Below, one piece after another: positions 23,131 to 31,396 of a stretch of 61,224 nt of DNA (its first letter is position 1; each line of letters starts with the position of its first letter). The DNA lies in NCBI GenBank assembly GCA_017473165.1, contig JAFUNA010000024.1, positions 1-61,224 on the forward strand, given 5' to 3'. The DNA is from Clostridia bacterium (GTDB lineage Bacteria; Bacillota; Clostridia; Oscillospirales; Acutalibacteraceae). The translations under genes and the position numbers were made by a program. The notes below the pieces were generated by a model. That model worked only from the letters and a program-made list of their open reading frames with translations, had not been told where the DNA came from and did not search any database.

Positions 23131-25304
23131 TTGTTTTCCTCCATCCATTTTGCAAGCTGGTCCGCAAGGGGGTTGCTTGCCGTTTTTTGTCTGGATTGCT
23201 GCTGCATATATTTGGCAACGTCACGCTTGCCTGCACCCGCACTTTCCTTGCGTTTTTCAAAATCGGAAAGCTTTTCACGGTAACCGCAGACACAGAAGAA
23301 TGCTTTTTTGTCGCCTTCGCCGCGCATTTCAAGCTTTTTGTGGCATTCGGGGCAGCGTGCGTTGGTGATAACGGAAACGCTTTTGCGGTAGCCGCATTCT
23401 CTGTCCTGACAAACAAGCATTTTACCCTTTTTGCCGTTGACCTCGAGCAGATATTTGCCGCATTCGGGGCAGGGCTCACGGGTCATGTTGTCGTGCTTAT
23501 ATTTTGAATCGCTTGATTTGACGGAATTTACGAGCGAGCTTGCGTAGCCCCTCATTTCCTCAATGAATTTGCGGCTGTCGGCGTTGCCCTTTGCAATGAG
23601 CGAAAGCCGCTGCTCCCAGCGAGCCGTCAGCTCGGCGGATTTGAGGTCGGGGGGAACAATTTCGATAAGCTGCTTGCCCTTTGATGTGGGAAAAATCTCC
23701 TTACCCCTGCGTTCAACGCAGAATGAATCAAAGAGCTTTTCGATTATATCGGCTCTTGTTGCGGGAGTGCCCAGACCGCCTGCGGTTTTGAGGGCATCCT
23801 TCAGCGAGCCGTCATCAACCTGTCCCGTGGGGTTTTCCATTGCGGAAAGCAGGGTTGCTTCCGTATATCTTGCGGGCGGAGAGGTTTTGCCTGCACAGAG
23901 GCGTACACCCTTTGTGAAAACGGGTGCACCCTGTGAAAGGGCGGGCAGCTGCTGCGAGCGGATATCGTCATTATCGTCCTCATCGTCGGCAAGGGAAAAA
24001 TCGTAAAGAGCTTTCCAGCCTGCGGATTTGACGGACTGACCCTTGGTATAAAATTTGTGCTTGCCGATTGTTACGGTTACCTGCACCTCGTCATATTCAA
24101 ACGGTGCACTCAAAACCGCAAGGAAACGGCGTACAACCAAATCATAGATGTGACGCTCCTCACGGGTGAGCTTGTTGAGGTCAACATATTGCTCGGTGGG
24201 AATAATTGCGTGGTGGTCGGTGACCTTTGCATCGTTTACGATATATTTTGTGGGAATCGGCTTTGCACGCAGGACTGCATTTGCCGCATCCTTATAAGGT
24301 CCGATTGCGATTGCACGCAGACGCTCGGGCAGGGTTGCCGCAACGTCTTTTGTGATATATCTCGAGTCCGTTCTCGGATAGGTTAAAAGCTTGTGTGTTT
24401 CGTAAAGGCTTTGCATGAGCGAAAGGGTCTGCTTTGCGGAGTAGCCGTATTTTTTGTTGGCATCACGCTGGAGCTCCGTCAAATCGTAGGCGGCGGGAGG
24501 AGCTTTGAATTTATAGGTCTTTTTAACCTCGGAAAGCGTTCCTCTTTTTCCTTTCACATCGTCCGCAACTGCCTGTGCGGCGGCTGCATCAAAGAAACGA
24601 GCTTGATTTCTTGAATCTTTATATATCGCAGAGAAGTTTTCAAAATCCGCCTTGACGGTGAAATAATCCTTCGCTCTGAATTTCAGAATTTCTTCCTCAC
24701 GTTTGACAATCATTGCAAGCGTGGGGGTCTGTACTCTGCCTGCGGAAAGCTGTGCGTTATGCTTGCAGGTAAGGGCACGGCTGACGTTAAGACCGATGAG
24801 CCAGTCCGCCTCTGCACGGCACTGTGCACTGCGGTAGAGATTATCGTACTGTGCGGCGGGCTTGAGTGCGGCAAAGCCCTCTTTGATTGCCTTGTCGGTC
24901 TGCGACGAAATCCACAGGCGGAGCATGGGCTTTTTGCAGTTTGCCTTCTGGATTATCCAACGGGCTACAAGCTCACCCTCACGGCCTGCATCGGTTGCGA
25001 TAACAACCTTGTCAACCTCGCTGCTGTTAAGAAGGGAGCTTACAGCCTTGAACTGCTTTGAGGTCTGACCGATTACAACCAGCTTCATATATTTTGGCAG
25101 CATGGGCAAATCTTCCATACGCCAGGTTTTGTATTTGTTGTCATAGGCTTCGGGGTCGGCGAGGGTTACAAGGTGACCCAGAGCCCATGTTATGATATAT
25201 CTGTCGCCGATAATGCATCCGTTGCCGTTCTTTTTGCAGCCGAGAACATGGGCTATATCCCTTGCAACGGAAGGCTTTTCGGTTAAAACAAGAGTTTTTG
25301 CCAA
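23127..25304 (-). CDS. topB: DNA topoisomerase III
   Basis: A 725-residue type IA topoisomerase that relaxes or decatenates DNA by passing single strands. The Toprim domain has LTEKPSVARDIA and IATDAGREGELVARWI; the active-site Tyr309 is in LLTYPRTDSRYIT; SAGRVQTPTLAMIV is conserved. The C-terminus carries zinc-ribbon repeats (CPECGKYLLEVNGKKG ... CGYRK and CPECHKKLEMRG ... CGYREKL, about 610-690). It is the first gene of a tightly overlapping operon with an SBP, a VanZ protein and the GH5-like protein, an odd set. TopB copies are also carried by conjugative elements, but no conjugation genes are adjacent. Confidence 0.93.
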   Translation of the reverse strand: MAKTLVLTEKPSVARDIAHVLGCKKNGNGCIIGDRYIITWALGHLVTLADPEAYDNKYKTWRMEDLPMLPKYMKLVVIGQTSKQFKAVSSLLNSSEVDKVVIATDAGREGELVARWIIQKANCKKPMLRLWISSQTDKAIKEGFAALKPAAQYDNLYRSAQCRAEADWLIGLNVSRALTCKHNAQLSAGRVQTPTLAMIVKREEEILKFRAKDYFTVKADFENFSAIYKDSRNQARFFDAAAAQAVADDVKGKRGTLSEVKKTYKFKAPPAAYDLTELQRDANKKYGYSAKQTLSLMQSLYETHKLLTYPRTDSRYITKDVAATLPERLRAIAIGPYKDAANAVLRAKPIPTKYIVNDAKVTDHHAIIPTEQYVDLNKLTREERHIYDLVVRRFLAVLSAPFEYDEVQVTVTIGKHKFYTKGQSVKSAGWKALYDFSLADDEDDNDDIRSQQLPALSQGAPVFTKGVRLCAGKTSPPARYTEATLLSAMENPTGQVDDGSLKDALKTAGGLGTPATRADIIEKLFDSFCVERRGKEIFPTSKGKQLIEIVPPDLKSAELTARWEQRLSLIAKGNADSRKFIEEMRGYASSLVNSVKSSDSKYKHDNMTREPCPECGKYLLEVNGKKGKMLVCQDRECGYRKSVSVITNARCPECHKKLEMRGEGDKKAFFCVCGYREKLSDFEKRKESAGAGKRDVAKYMQQQSRQKTASNPLADQLAKWMEENK

Positions 25305-25453
25305 TTGAATTCGCTCCGTTTCCTAATACATTTATCCAATATATTATAATATCAAAAAATAATATATATAAAATTCTTATATAGAATAATGATAAATTTA
25401 TTATGGTTCTAACATCATTTGAAAAATTCCCTTAACAGGAGAAACGGTTAAAC

Positions 25454-25492
25454 AAACGGGTTATTGTTTTCTGCGGAAAAATCAAGTATCAT
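25454..25492 (+). promoter_or_regulatory. Shared XRE-associated motif, copy 2, with promoter
   Basis: AACGGGTTATTGTTTT (25455-25470) with TATCAT at 25487-25492, 48 nt before the XRE start. It matches the motif at 17690 base for base, with a one-base difference in spacing to the -10. Confidence 0.5.
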
Positions 25493-25539
25493 AAAGCTGT
25501 AAACAGCGCTGTTAAAAAATGAAAAGGGTGGTATTATCC

Positions 25540-26634
25540 ATGACAGTATATTTCGGAGAAAACTTAAAAAAGCTTCGCAGAGAAAAAGAGCTTACGCAGG
25601 AAAAGCTTGCGGAGATACTCGGAGTGTCATTTCAGGCGGTCAGCAAGTGGGAGAGAGGCGAAACATATCCCGACATAACTATGCTGCCCGAAATAGCGGC
25701 TTTTTTCGGAGTTACAACCGACGAGCTTCTCGGACTCAATACAGCGGCAAGAAAAGAAAAAACCGATTGGTACAAAAGAGAATATTCACGCCTTTGGAGC
25801 GAGCGAAAGCAGGAAGATGTTAAGGAGCTTATGCTTGAAGCAACAAAGGAATTTCCTTCTGACTATGATTTGCTTTCAAAATACTTCAACGCCTTGATTC
25901 AATGCAAACATGAAGATAAATACAAGCTTGAAATAAAGGGTGAAGTGAAGAAAATTTATGAAAAAATTCAGAGCTTCTGCACCGACGACAGAATCAGAAT
26001 GTGGTCAAAGAAAATGATGTGCAAATATCTGCGAGATATGAGCCTTATCGACGGCAGCGGCGTTGATATCTGCGAGGCGGAGAAAATTCTTGACGAGATG
26101 CCCGTGATGCAGAATACAAGGGATTATGAGGCTATGTTTTTGTATGTTGACGACAAAGAAAAGAGAAACATGGCGGTTTCAAACGGTGTTTCCGAGCTTC
26201 TGCGACTTCTTGCGGAGGTTATGCAGAGAAAATCCGATAATCCTGCGGAGTATGATGAAAATTTGCTTGAGGCGTTTGTTGAATTCATAGAAAAAATTCT
26301 TCCCGACGGTGACTACGGCAAAAATTTTGTTCATGTTATCTGGGATTACGGATATCTCGGAGTCAAAAAGCACATGAAGGGCAATGATGAGCAGGCAATA
26401 AAATGCTTTGAAAGGTGTGTTGAGCTTGCAAAAAGATTTGATGAACTTCCGAAGGTTTCCGTGCACACATCATTTTTGCTTGAAGGAGCAGAGTTTGACA
26501 AAACCAAGACATCTCTCGGAATAAACAGGATGACGGACAGAATGAAATTTCTTTTTCTCAACAGATATCCGCTTTCGGATGAATTCAAAGAAAGAGAAGA
26601 CTTCAAAAAGCTTCTCGCAAAGCTTGAGGGATAA
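25540..26634 (+). CDS. XRE-family regulator with TPR-like C-terminal half
   Basis: A 364-residue protein: an N-terminal helix-turn-helix (LKKLRREKELTQEKLAEILG then VSFQAVSKWERGETYPDI, about 10-65) followed by about 290 residues of paired helices (KEFPSDYDLLSKYFNALIQ, DICEAEKILDEMP, NDEQAIKCFERCVELAKRF), resembling TPR-like peptide-sensing regions. GGGTGG is placed before ATG 25540; an upstream ATG at 25519 has no ribosome site. It shares an identical recognition helix and upstream motif with the XRE gene at 18081. No cytoplasmic partner or signal peptide gene is adjacent. Confidence 0.82.
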   Translation: MTVYFGENLKKLRREKELTQEKLAEILGVSFQAVSKWERGETYPDITMLPEIAAFFGVTTDELLGLNTAARKEKTDWYKREYSRLWSERKQEDVKELMLEATKEFPSDYDLLSKYFNALIQCKHEDKYKLEIKGEVKKIYEKIQSFCTDDRIRMWSKKMMCKYLRDMSLIDGSGVDICEAEKILDEMPVMQNTRDYEAMFLYVDDKEKRNMAVSNGVSELLRLLAEVMQRKSDNPAEYDENLLEAFVEFIEKILPDGDYGKNFVHVIWDYGYLGVKKHMKGNDEQAIKCFERCVELAKRFDELPKVSVHTSFLLEGAEFDKTKTSLGINRMTDRMKFLFLNRYPLSDEFKEREDFKKLLAKLEG

Positions 26635-26640
26635 AAAACA

Positions 26641-26685
26641 GGCAGCTTCACCTGCACGGTGTTGCTGCCGATTTTTTTAAAATTC
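26641..26685 (+). terminator. Terminator of the XRE/TPR gene
   Basis: GGCAGC...CACC pairs with GGTG...GCTGCC, followed by seven Ts. Confidence 0.8.
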
Positions 26686-26762
26686 TGATTTTTGAAACCG
26701 TTATTTTACAGAAGGTACTGTCAAAGCACCGATAATGCGTTAAGTTCGGAGTTTTGCGGCTT

Positions 26763-26905
26763 TCGTTATATTATATTCGCCCATAAACTGTCCGAAGGAC
26801 AATATAACTTGGCGAAAGCCAAATATAACTGCGAAGCAATATCACTCGCCGTCAGGCGAATATAACCTGGGCAGACTCCGTAAGGAAGTGTGCCCCAAAA
26901 CAGCT
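26763..26905. repeat. Tandem array of small hairpins joined by ATATAAC spacers
   Basis: Four successive units each combine a short stem-loop with an A/T spacer: GTCC-GAA-GGAC, TTGGC-GAAA-GCCAA, TGC-GAA-GCA and TCGCC-GTC-AGGCGA, each followed by (A)ATATAAC or ATATCAC. A longer imperfect stem (GGGCAGACTCC...GGAAGTGTGCCCC) closes the set next to the argD stop. The stems differ while the spacer is kept, so it is not a simple tandem repeat. It fills the gap between convergent genes. Confidence 0.6.
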
Positions 26906-26913
26906 CCTGAATT

Positions 26914-28077
26914 TTATTCTTCAATTGCCTCGATAAGCTTATCCATTGCCATTTCAAGAAGCTCAAAGGGAATGTTGAGGGGAGGAAGAAGTCTTACCTT
27001 CGTTTTTGCACTGATAACAAGCACGCCCTTTTCCATTGCCGATGCGATAACCTCTTTTGCGGGCTTTTCGCACTCGATGCCGAGCATAAGACCCTTACCG
27101 CTTATGCTCTTGACCTTCTTGCATTCCGAAAGTCTGGAAATAATATATTCGCTTCTTTTTGTTACGCCGTCAAGCATTTCATCGTCAAGACGTGAAAGAA
27201 TGCTGATTGCACCCGCACAGCAGATGGGGTTGCCGCCGAAGGTTGAGCCGTGAGAGCCGGGAGTGAGGATATCCTTTACTTTTTCGCCGAGCATTGTGCA
27301 GCCCAGAGGAAGTCCGCCCGCAAGACCCTTTGCGGTTGAAACGATGTCGGGAGTTATTCCGTAGTGCATATAGCTGTAAAGCTTGCCTGTTCTGCCGTTG
27401 CCCGTCTGTACCTCGTCGATGATGACAAGCATATTCTTCTCTTTTGCAATTTCGCAAACACCCTTGACGAATTCCTCTGTCAGAGGAAGAACGCCGCCTT
27501 CGCCCTGAACGGTTTCCATCATAATTGCGGCACAGTTATTGCTTTCTGCAAGCTCTTTTACGCTTTCAAGGTTATTTGCCTCTGCATAAACAAAGCCGGG
27601 GGTGAAAGGCCCGAAATCGGTGTGGAAATTATCCTGACCCGTTGCGGCAAGAGTTGTGATTGTTCTGCCGTGGAAGCTGTTTTTGAGTGTAATTATTGTT
27701 GAATTGCCCTCACCCTTATTTTTAAGTGCCCAGAGTCTTGCGGCCTTGATTGCACATTCGTTAGCCTCTGCACCCGAGTTCCCGAAGAAAACCTTTTTCA
27801 TGCCCGTTCTTTCGCAGAGCATCTGTGCAAGGTCGGCACAGGGCTTTGTGTAATAGAGGTTTGAGGTGTGTCCGAGCATTGATGCCTGAACGGTAACAGC
27901 CTCAACCCATTCATCGTCTGCCATGCCGAATGTGTTAACGGCAATGCCGCTTGCAAGGTCGATATATTCCTTTTCATCCTCGCCGTAAATCAGCGAGCCG
28001 TTGCCTTCTGAAAGTTCAACGGGAAAACGGGCATAAGTGCCCGCAATATATTCTTTGTCTTTTTCAAAAATTGCCAT
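26914..28077 (-). CDS. argD: Acetylornithine aminotransferase
   Basis: A 387-residue PLP enzyme that converts N-acetylglutamate semialdehyde to N-acetylornithine. FFGNSGAEANECAIKAAR, FHGRT, IIDEVQTGNGRTG and the PLP lysine in STAKGLAGGLPLG, then HGSTFGGNPICC, are all present. It is the last gene of argC-argJ-argB-argD, 5 nt after argB. Confidence 0.93.
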   Translation of the reverse strand: MAIFEKDKEYIAGTYARFPVELSEGNGSLIYGEDEKEYIDLASGIAVNTFGMADDEWVEAVTVQASMLGHTSNLYYTKPCADLAQMLCERTGMKKVFFGNSGAEANECAIKAARLWALKNKGEGNSTIITLKNSFHGRTITTLAATGQDNFHTDFGPFTPGFVYAEANNLESVKELAESNNCAAIMMETVQGEGGVLPLTEEFVKGVCEIAKEKNMLVIIDEVQTGNGRTGKLYSYMHYGITPDIVSTAKGLAGGLPLGCTMLGEKVKDILTPGSHGSTFGGNPICCAGAISILSRLDDEMLDGVTKRSEYIISRLSECKKVKSISGKGLMLGIECEKPAKEVIASAMEKGVLVISAKTKVRLLPPLNIPFELLEMAMDKLIEAIEE

Positions 28078-28082
28078 AATCT

Positions 28083-28940
28083 TTACCCCTGAACAAACAT
28101 TGTTCCAAGACCTTCGTCTGTAAGAATTTCTATGAGAAGTGAATGAGGCACTCTGCCGTCAAGCACGAAAACCTTGCTTACACCTCTGCGGATTGCTTCG
28201 CCGCAGCAGTCGATTTTGGGAATCATTCCGCCCGAAATAATGCCCTCGTTGACAAGCTGGGGAATATCGCTGACATAGATTTTGGGAATCAGCGTTGAAG
28301 GGTCATCCTTGTCACGGAGAATTCCCGCAATATCGGTCATTGAAATAAGGCATTCAGCCTTGAGTACGCCTGCGATTTTTGCAGCGGCTGTGTCTGCGTT
28401 GATGTTGTAAACGTTGCCGTCATTGTCACAGCCTGTTGTTGAAACAACGGGAACATAGCCCTTTTCAAGCAAATCAAGAATGGGCTCGGGATTAACGTCG
28501 GTTATTTCGCCGACAAAGCCGAGTCTTTCATCCTTTGTTTCCGCACAGATGAGATGACCGTCTGCACCGCAAAGACCGATTGCCTTGCAGCCGAGTCTGC
28601 CGAGAAGTGCAACAAGGCTCTTGTTAACCTTGCCTGCAAGCACCATCTGAACGATATCGGCGGTTTCCTTGTCGGTTACACGCAGACCGTCAACAAACTC
28701 GGATTTTTTGCCTACCTTGCCGAGCATATCGGTGATTTCGGGTCCGCCGCCGTGAACAAGAACAACCTTGATTCCGATAAGCGAAAGCAGAGCAATATCG
28801 CCCATAACCGCATTTTTGAGTTCTTCGTTTATCATAGCGTTGCCGCCGTATTTGATAACAACGATTTTGTTTGAATATTTCTGTATGTAGGGAAGTGCCT
28901 CAACGAGCACCTGACCTCTCATTGCATTTGTTATATCCAT
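28083..28940 (-). CDS. argB: Acetylglutamate kinase
   Basis: An amino-acid-kinase-fold enzyme of 285 residues that phosphorylates N-acetylglutamate. VVIKYGGNAM, VLVHGGGPEIT, GLCGADGHL and NINADTAAAKIAGVL mark substrate and ATP sites. ATG at 28940 with AAGGTGA upstream is preferred; the longer frame starts inside argJ. The N-terminal helix is present, as in arginine-inhibited hexameric forms, so feedback inhibition is likely but not shown. Confidence 0.93.
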   Translation of the reverse strand: MDITNAMRGQVLVEALPYIQKYSNKIVVIKYGGNAMINEELKNAVMGDIALLSLIGIKVVLVHGGGPEITDMLGKVGKKSEFVDGLRVTDKETADIVQMVLAGKVNKSLVALLGRLGCKAIGLCGADGHLICAETKDERLGFVGEITDVNPEPILDLLEKGYVPVVSTTGCDNDGNVYNINADTAAAKIAGVLKAECLISMTDIAGILRDKDDPSTLIPKIYVSDIPQLVNEGIISGGMIPKIDCCGEAIRRGVSKVFVLDGRVPHSLLIEILTDEGLGTMFVQG

Positions 28941-28950
28941 CTTTATCACC

Positions 28951-30162
28951 TTATGTTCTGTAATCTCCGTTAATCTTAACGTAATCATATGTCAGGTCGC
29001 AGCCCCATGCGGTTGCATCATAGCTGCCGCTGTTGAGCTCGATAAGAACCTGAATTTCTTTTTCGGTAAGAACTTCCTTTGCGGTTTCTTCCGAAAAATC
29101 AATGCCCGCACCGTTTTTGCAGACATCAACCTGTCCTGCTGCGGATTTGAATGACACATCAATTTTTGTTACGTCAACATCAGCACCGCTGTAGCCGATT
29201 GCACAGAGCACTCTGCCCCAGTTTGCGTCTGCGCCGAACATTGCAGCCTTGAAAAGTGATGAGCAGATAACCGATTTTGCAACGGTTACGGCTGTTTCTT
29301 TTTTGTCAGCACCCGTAACGATGCATTCAAGCAGCTTTGTTGCACCCTCACCGTCGCCGGCAATCATGCGGCAAAGATGGGTTGTAACTGCGTTGAGTGC
29401 CTTGCAGAATTCGTCAAAATCCGCACCCTCGGAGGTGATTTCCTCGTTGCCTGCAAGTCCGTTTGCCATAACGGAAACCATGTCGTTTGTTGAGGTGTCG
29501 CCGTCAACGCTTACCATATTGAATGAGGATTTGATATCCTCGCTTAATGCCTTCTGAAGCATTTCGCTTGAAATTGCACAGTCGGTTGTAACAAAAACAA
29601 GCATCGTTGCCATGTTGGGGTGAATCATGCCCGAGCCCTTGGCGATGCCGCCGATTCTGCACTCCTTGCCGCCGATTTCAAATGAATAAGAAACAATCTT
29701 TTCAACCGTATCGGTTGTCATAATTGCTTCAGCCGCATCGGCTGTTTCTGCCTTAAGACCTGCCGCAAGAGCGGGAATGCCGTTTGCGATGGGAGTTATG
29801 TCAAGAGTCTGACCGATAACGCCCGTTGAAGCAACGATAACATCCTTTTCGCTGATTTCAAGCTCCTTCGAGATAAGAGCACACATTTCCTCTGCAATTT
29901 CAATGCCGTTTGCGTTGCAGGTGTTGGCGTTGCCGCTGTTGCAGATAACCGCCTGTGCGTATCCGTCGGCAACGTTGTTTTTTGTTACCGTTATGGGTGC
30001 ACCTTTAACAAGATTTGTTGTGTAAACGCAGGCTGCGGCCGCCTTTTTTTCGCTGAAAATCAAAGCAAGGTCTTTTTTTGTTCTGTTTTTTCTGATTCCG
30101 CAATGAACTCCGCTTGCGGTAAAACCTTTTGCGGCACAAACGCCGCCCGAAATCTGTTTCAT
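28951..30162 (-). CDS. argJ: Bifunctional glutamate N-acetyltransferase/ornithine acetyltransferase
   Basis: A 403-residue self-cleaving enzyme. The cleavage point is the Ala-Thr bond in HPNMATML, making Thr186 the nucleophile. CNSGNANTC, VIVASTGVIGQTL and GEGATKLLECIV are conserved. It recycles the acetyl group from acetylornithine to glutamate, so no argA or argE is needed. ATG at 30162 has AAAGGA 8 nt upstream; an earlier ATG lies inside argC. Confidence 0.93.
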   Translation of the reverse strand: MKQISGGVCAAKGFTASGVHCGIRKNRTKKDLALIFSEKKAAAACVYTTNLVKGAPITVTKNNVADGYAQAVICNSGNANTCNANGIEIAEEMCALISKELEISEKDVIVASTGVIGQTLDITPIANGIPALAAGLKAETADAAEAIMTTDTVEKIVSYSFEIGGKECRIGGIAKGSGMIHPNMATMLVFVTTDCAISSEMLQKALSEDIKSSFNMVSVDGDTSTNDMVSVMANGLAGNEEITSEGADFDEFCKALNAVTTHLCRMIAGDGEGATKLLECIVTGADKKETAVTVAKSVICSSLFKAAMFGADANWGRVLCAIGYSGADVDVTKIDVSFKSAAGQVDVCKNGAGIDFSEETAKEVLTEKEIQVLIELNSGSYDATAWGCDLTYDYVKINGDYRT

Positions 30163-30181
30163 TTTGTGTTTCCTTTCAAAA

Positions 30182-31120
30182 TCAAAGGTTAAGACCCGTT
30201 TTGGGGTCAATACCCATAAGAATATTCATGCATTCGATTGCCGCACCCGATGCTCCCTTGCCGAGATTATCGTAGCGAGCCATGAGAAGAATTCTGTCCT
30301 CGTTGCCGTTAACAAGAATTTCCATTCCGTCGTTGCCGCTCATTTTTTCGGCACAGAACATTGCATCCGCACCCAAATCCTCGGTATATTTGACGAAATC
30401 GGAGGTGTATGTATTTTTATAAACTGCGACGATATCCTCAACGCCCTTGCCCTCACAAAGATTCTCTTTGAAAAGAGGAATTGTTACAGCCATGCCGCTG
30501 TAATAATCGGCAACAATGGGGCTGAATGCGGGGAATTTTTCAATGCCCGTAATCGCCTTCATCTCTTTGAGATGCTTGTGCTCCTGTGTCAGACCGTACT
30601 GACGGGGAGAGTTGAGAAATGCCTCACGGTTAAGGCTTTCATACTGTGCAATCATTTTCTTTCCGCCGCCGCTGTAGCCTGTTACCGAAGTGCAGGCAAG
30701 AAGTGCATTTTCGGGAAGAATTCCGTTTGCAATAAGGGGATAAATGAGAGCGATGAAGCCGCTGGCATGGCAGCCGGGAACGGCAACACGCTTTGAATTT
30801 TTTATCTTTTCGAGATGTGCGGCTGAAAGCTCGGGGAAGCCGTATGCCCAATCGGGAAGTGTACGGTGAGCTGTTGAGGCGTCGATAACCTTGACCTCGG
30901 GGTTGTCAATCAGAGAAACAGCCTCGATTGCCGCAGCATCGGGAAGGCAGAGGAATGCGATGTCGCAGGAATTGAGTGCCGCCTTTCTTGCGGCGGTATC
31001 CTTGCGAAGCTCCTCGGGAAGGGTCATTATTTCAACGTCATCACGGTTTGAAAGACGCTCAAAAATACGCAGACCCGTTGTTCCTTCTTTTCCGTCTATA
31101 AAAATTTTTGTTTTTTCCAT
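30182..31120 (-). CDS. argC: N-acetyl-gamma-glutamyl-phosphate reductase, short (type 2) form
   Basis: A 312-residue NAD(P)H enzyme. IFIDGKEGTTGLRIFERL binds the cofactor, Cys117 in VAVPGCHASGF is the nucleophile, VTGYSGGGKKMI and QEHKHLKEM follow. The length and N-terminus (DGKEGTTG) are those of the type 2 form. ATG at 31120 with GAGGT 8 nt upstream. First gene of the arginine operon. Confidence 0.92.
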   Translation of the reverse strand: MEKTKIFIDGKEGTTGLRIFERLSNRDDVEIMTLPEELRKDTAARKAALNSCDIAFLCLPDAAAIEAVSLIDNPEVKVIDASTAHRTLPDWAYGFPELSAAHLEKIKNSKRVAVPGCHASGFIALIYPLIANGILPENALLACTSVTGYSGGGKKMIAQYESLNREAFLNSPRQYGLTQEHKHLKEMKAITGIEKFPAFSPIVADYYSGMAVTIPLFKENLCEGKGVEDIVAVYKNTYTSDFVKYTEDLGADAMFCAEKMSGNDGMEILVNGNEDRILLMARYDNLGKGASGAAIECMNILMGIDPKTGLNL

Positions 31121-31186
31121 AAATATGTACCTCATTGATTCGGGCGGATGTTATCCGCACCTAACCGTAAATTCAGATATGATATG

Positions 31187-31263
31187 CGAATAATTATACA
31201 ATTATTAATGTATAAAGTCAAGAAATTTTTGTATATTTTTAATTTATTAGTGAATATTATGCA
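31187..31263 (-). promoter_or_regulatory. Arginine operon promoter with ARG-box-like operators
   Basis: On the minus strand TTGACT (31221-31216), 17 nt, TATAAT (31198-31193). The -10 lies inside TGTATAATTATTCG (31200-31187), which matches the ArgR/AhrC box TGNATWWWWATNCA at 13 of 14 positions. A second weaker site, TGAATATTATGCA, is at 31251-31263. Repression by ArgR with arginine is inferred from this overlap. Confidence 0.65.
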
Positions 31264-31348
31264 ATAATTTATCCGCATATGATTTGCTTTGTGCAAAATG
31301 TATGTAAATTATTAAATACACGGCGGAGCATTAATCCCTCCACCGCAA

Positions 31349-31380
31349 GCGGTCCTCCTCCCTTAAAAGGGAGGCACCGC
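31349..31380. terminator. Hairpin-rich repeat next to the dehydrogenase gene
   Basis: GCGGT-CCTCCCTT and AAGGGAGG-ACCGC form a strong interrupted stem; ACCGCAAGCGGT just before it is another palindrome. It follows the stop of the minus-strand dehydrogenase gene. Confidence 0.5.
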
Positions 31381-31396
31381 CCTAATCTCAAAACAT

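Noticed and set aside
26763-26905. CRISPR-like array
   Set aside because: The conserved part is a 7-nt spacer and the variable parts are self-complementary hairpins; no cas genes.
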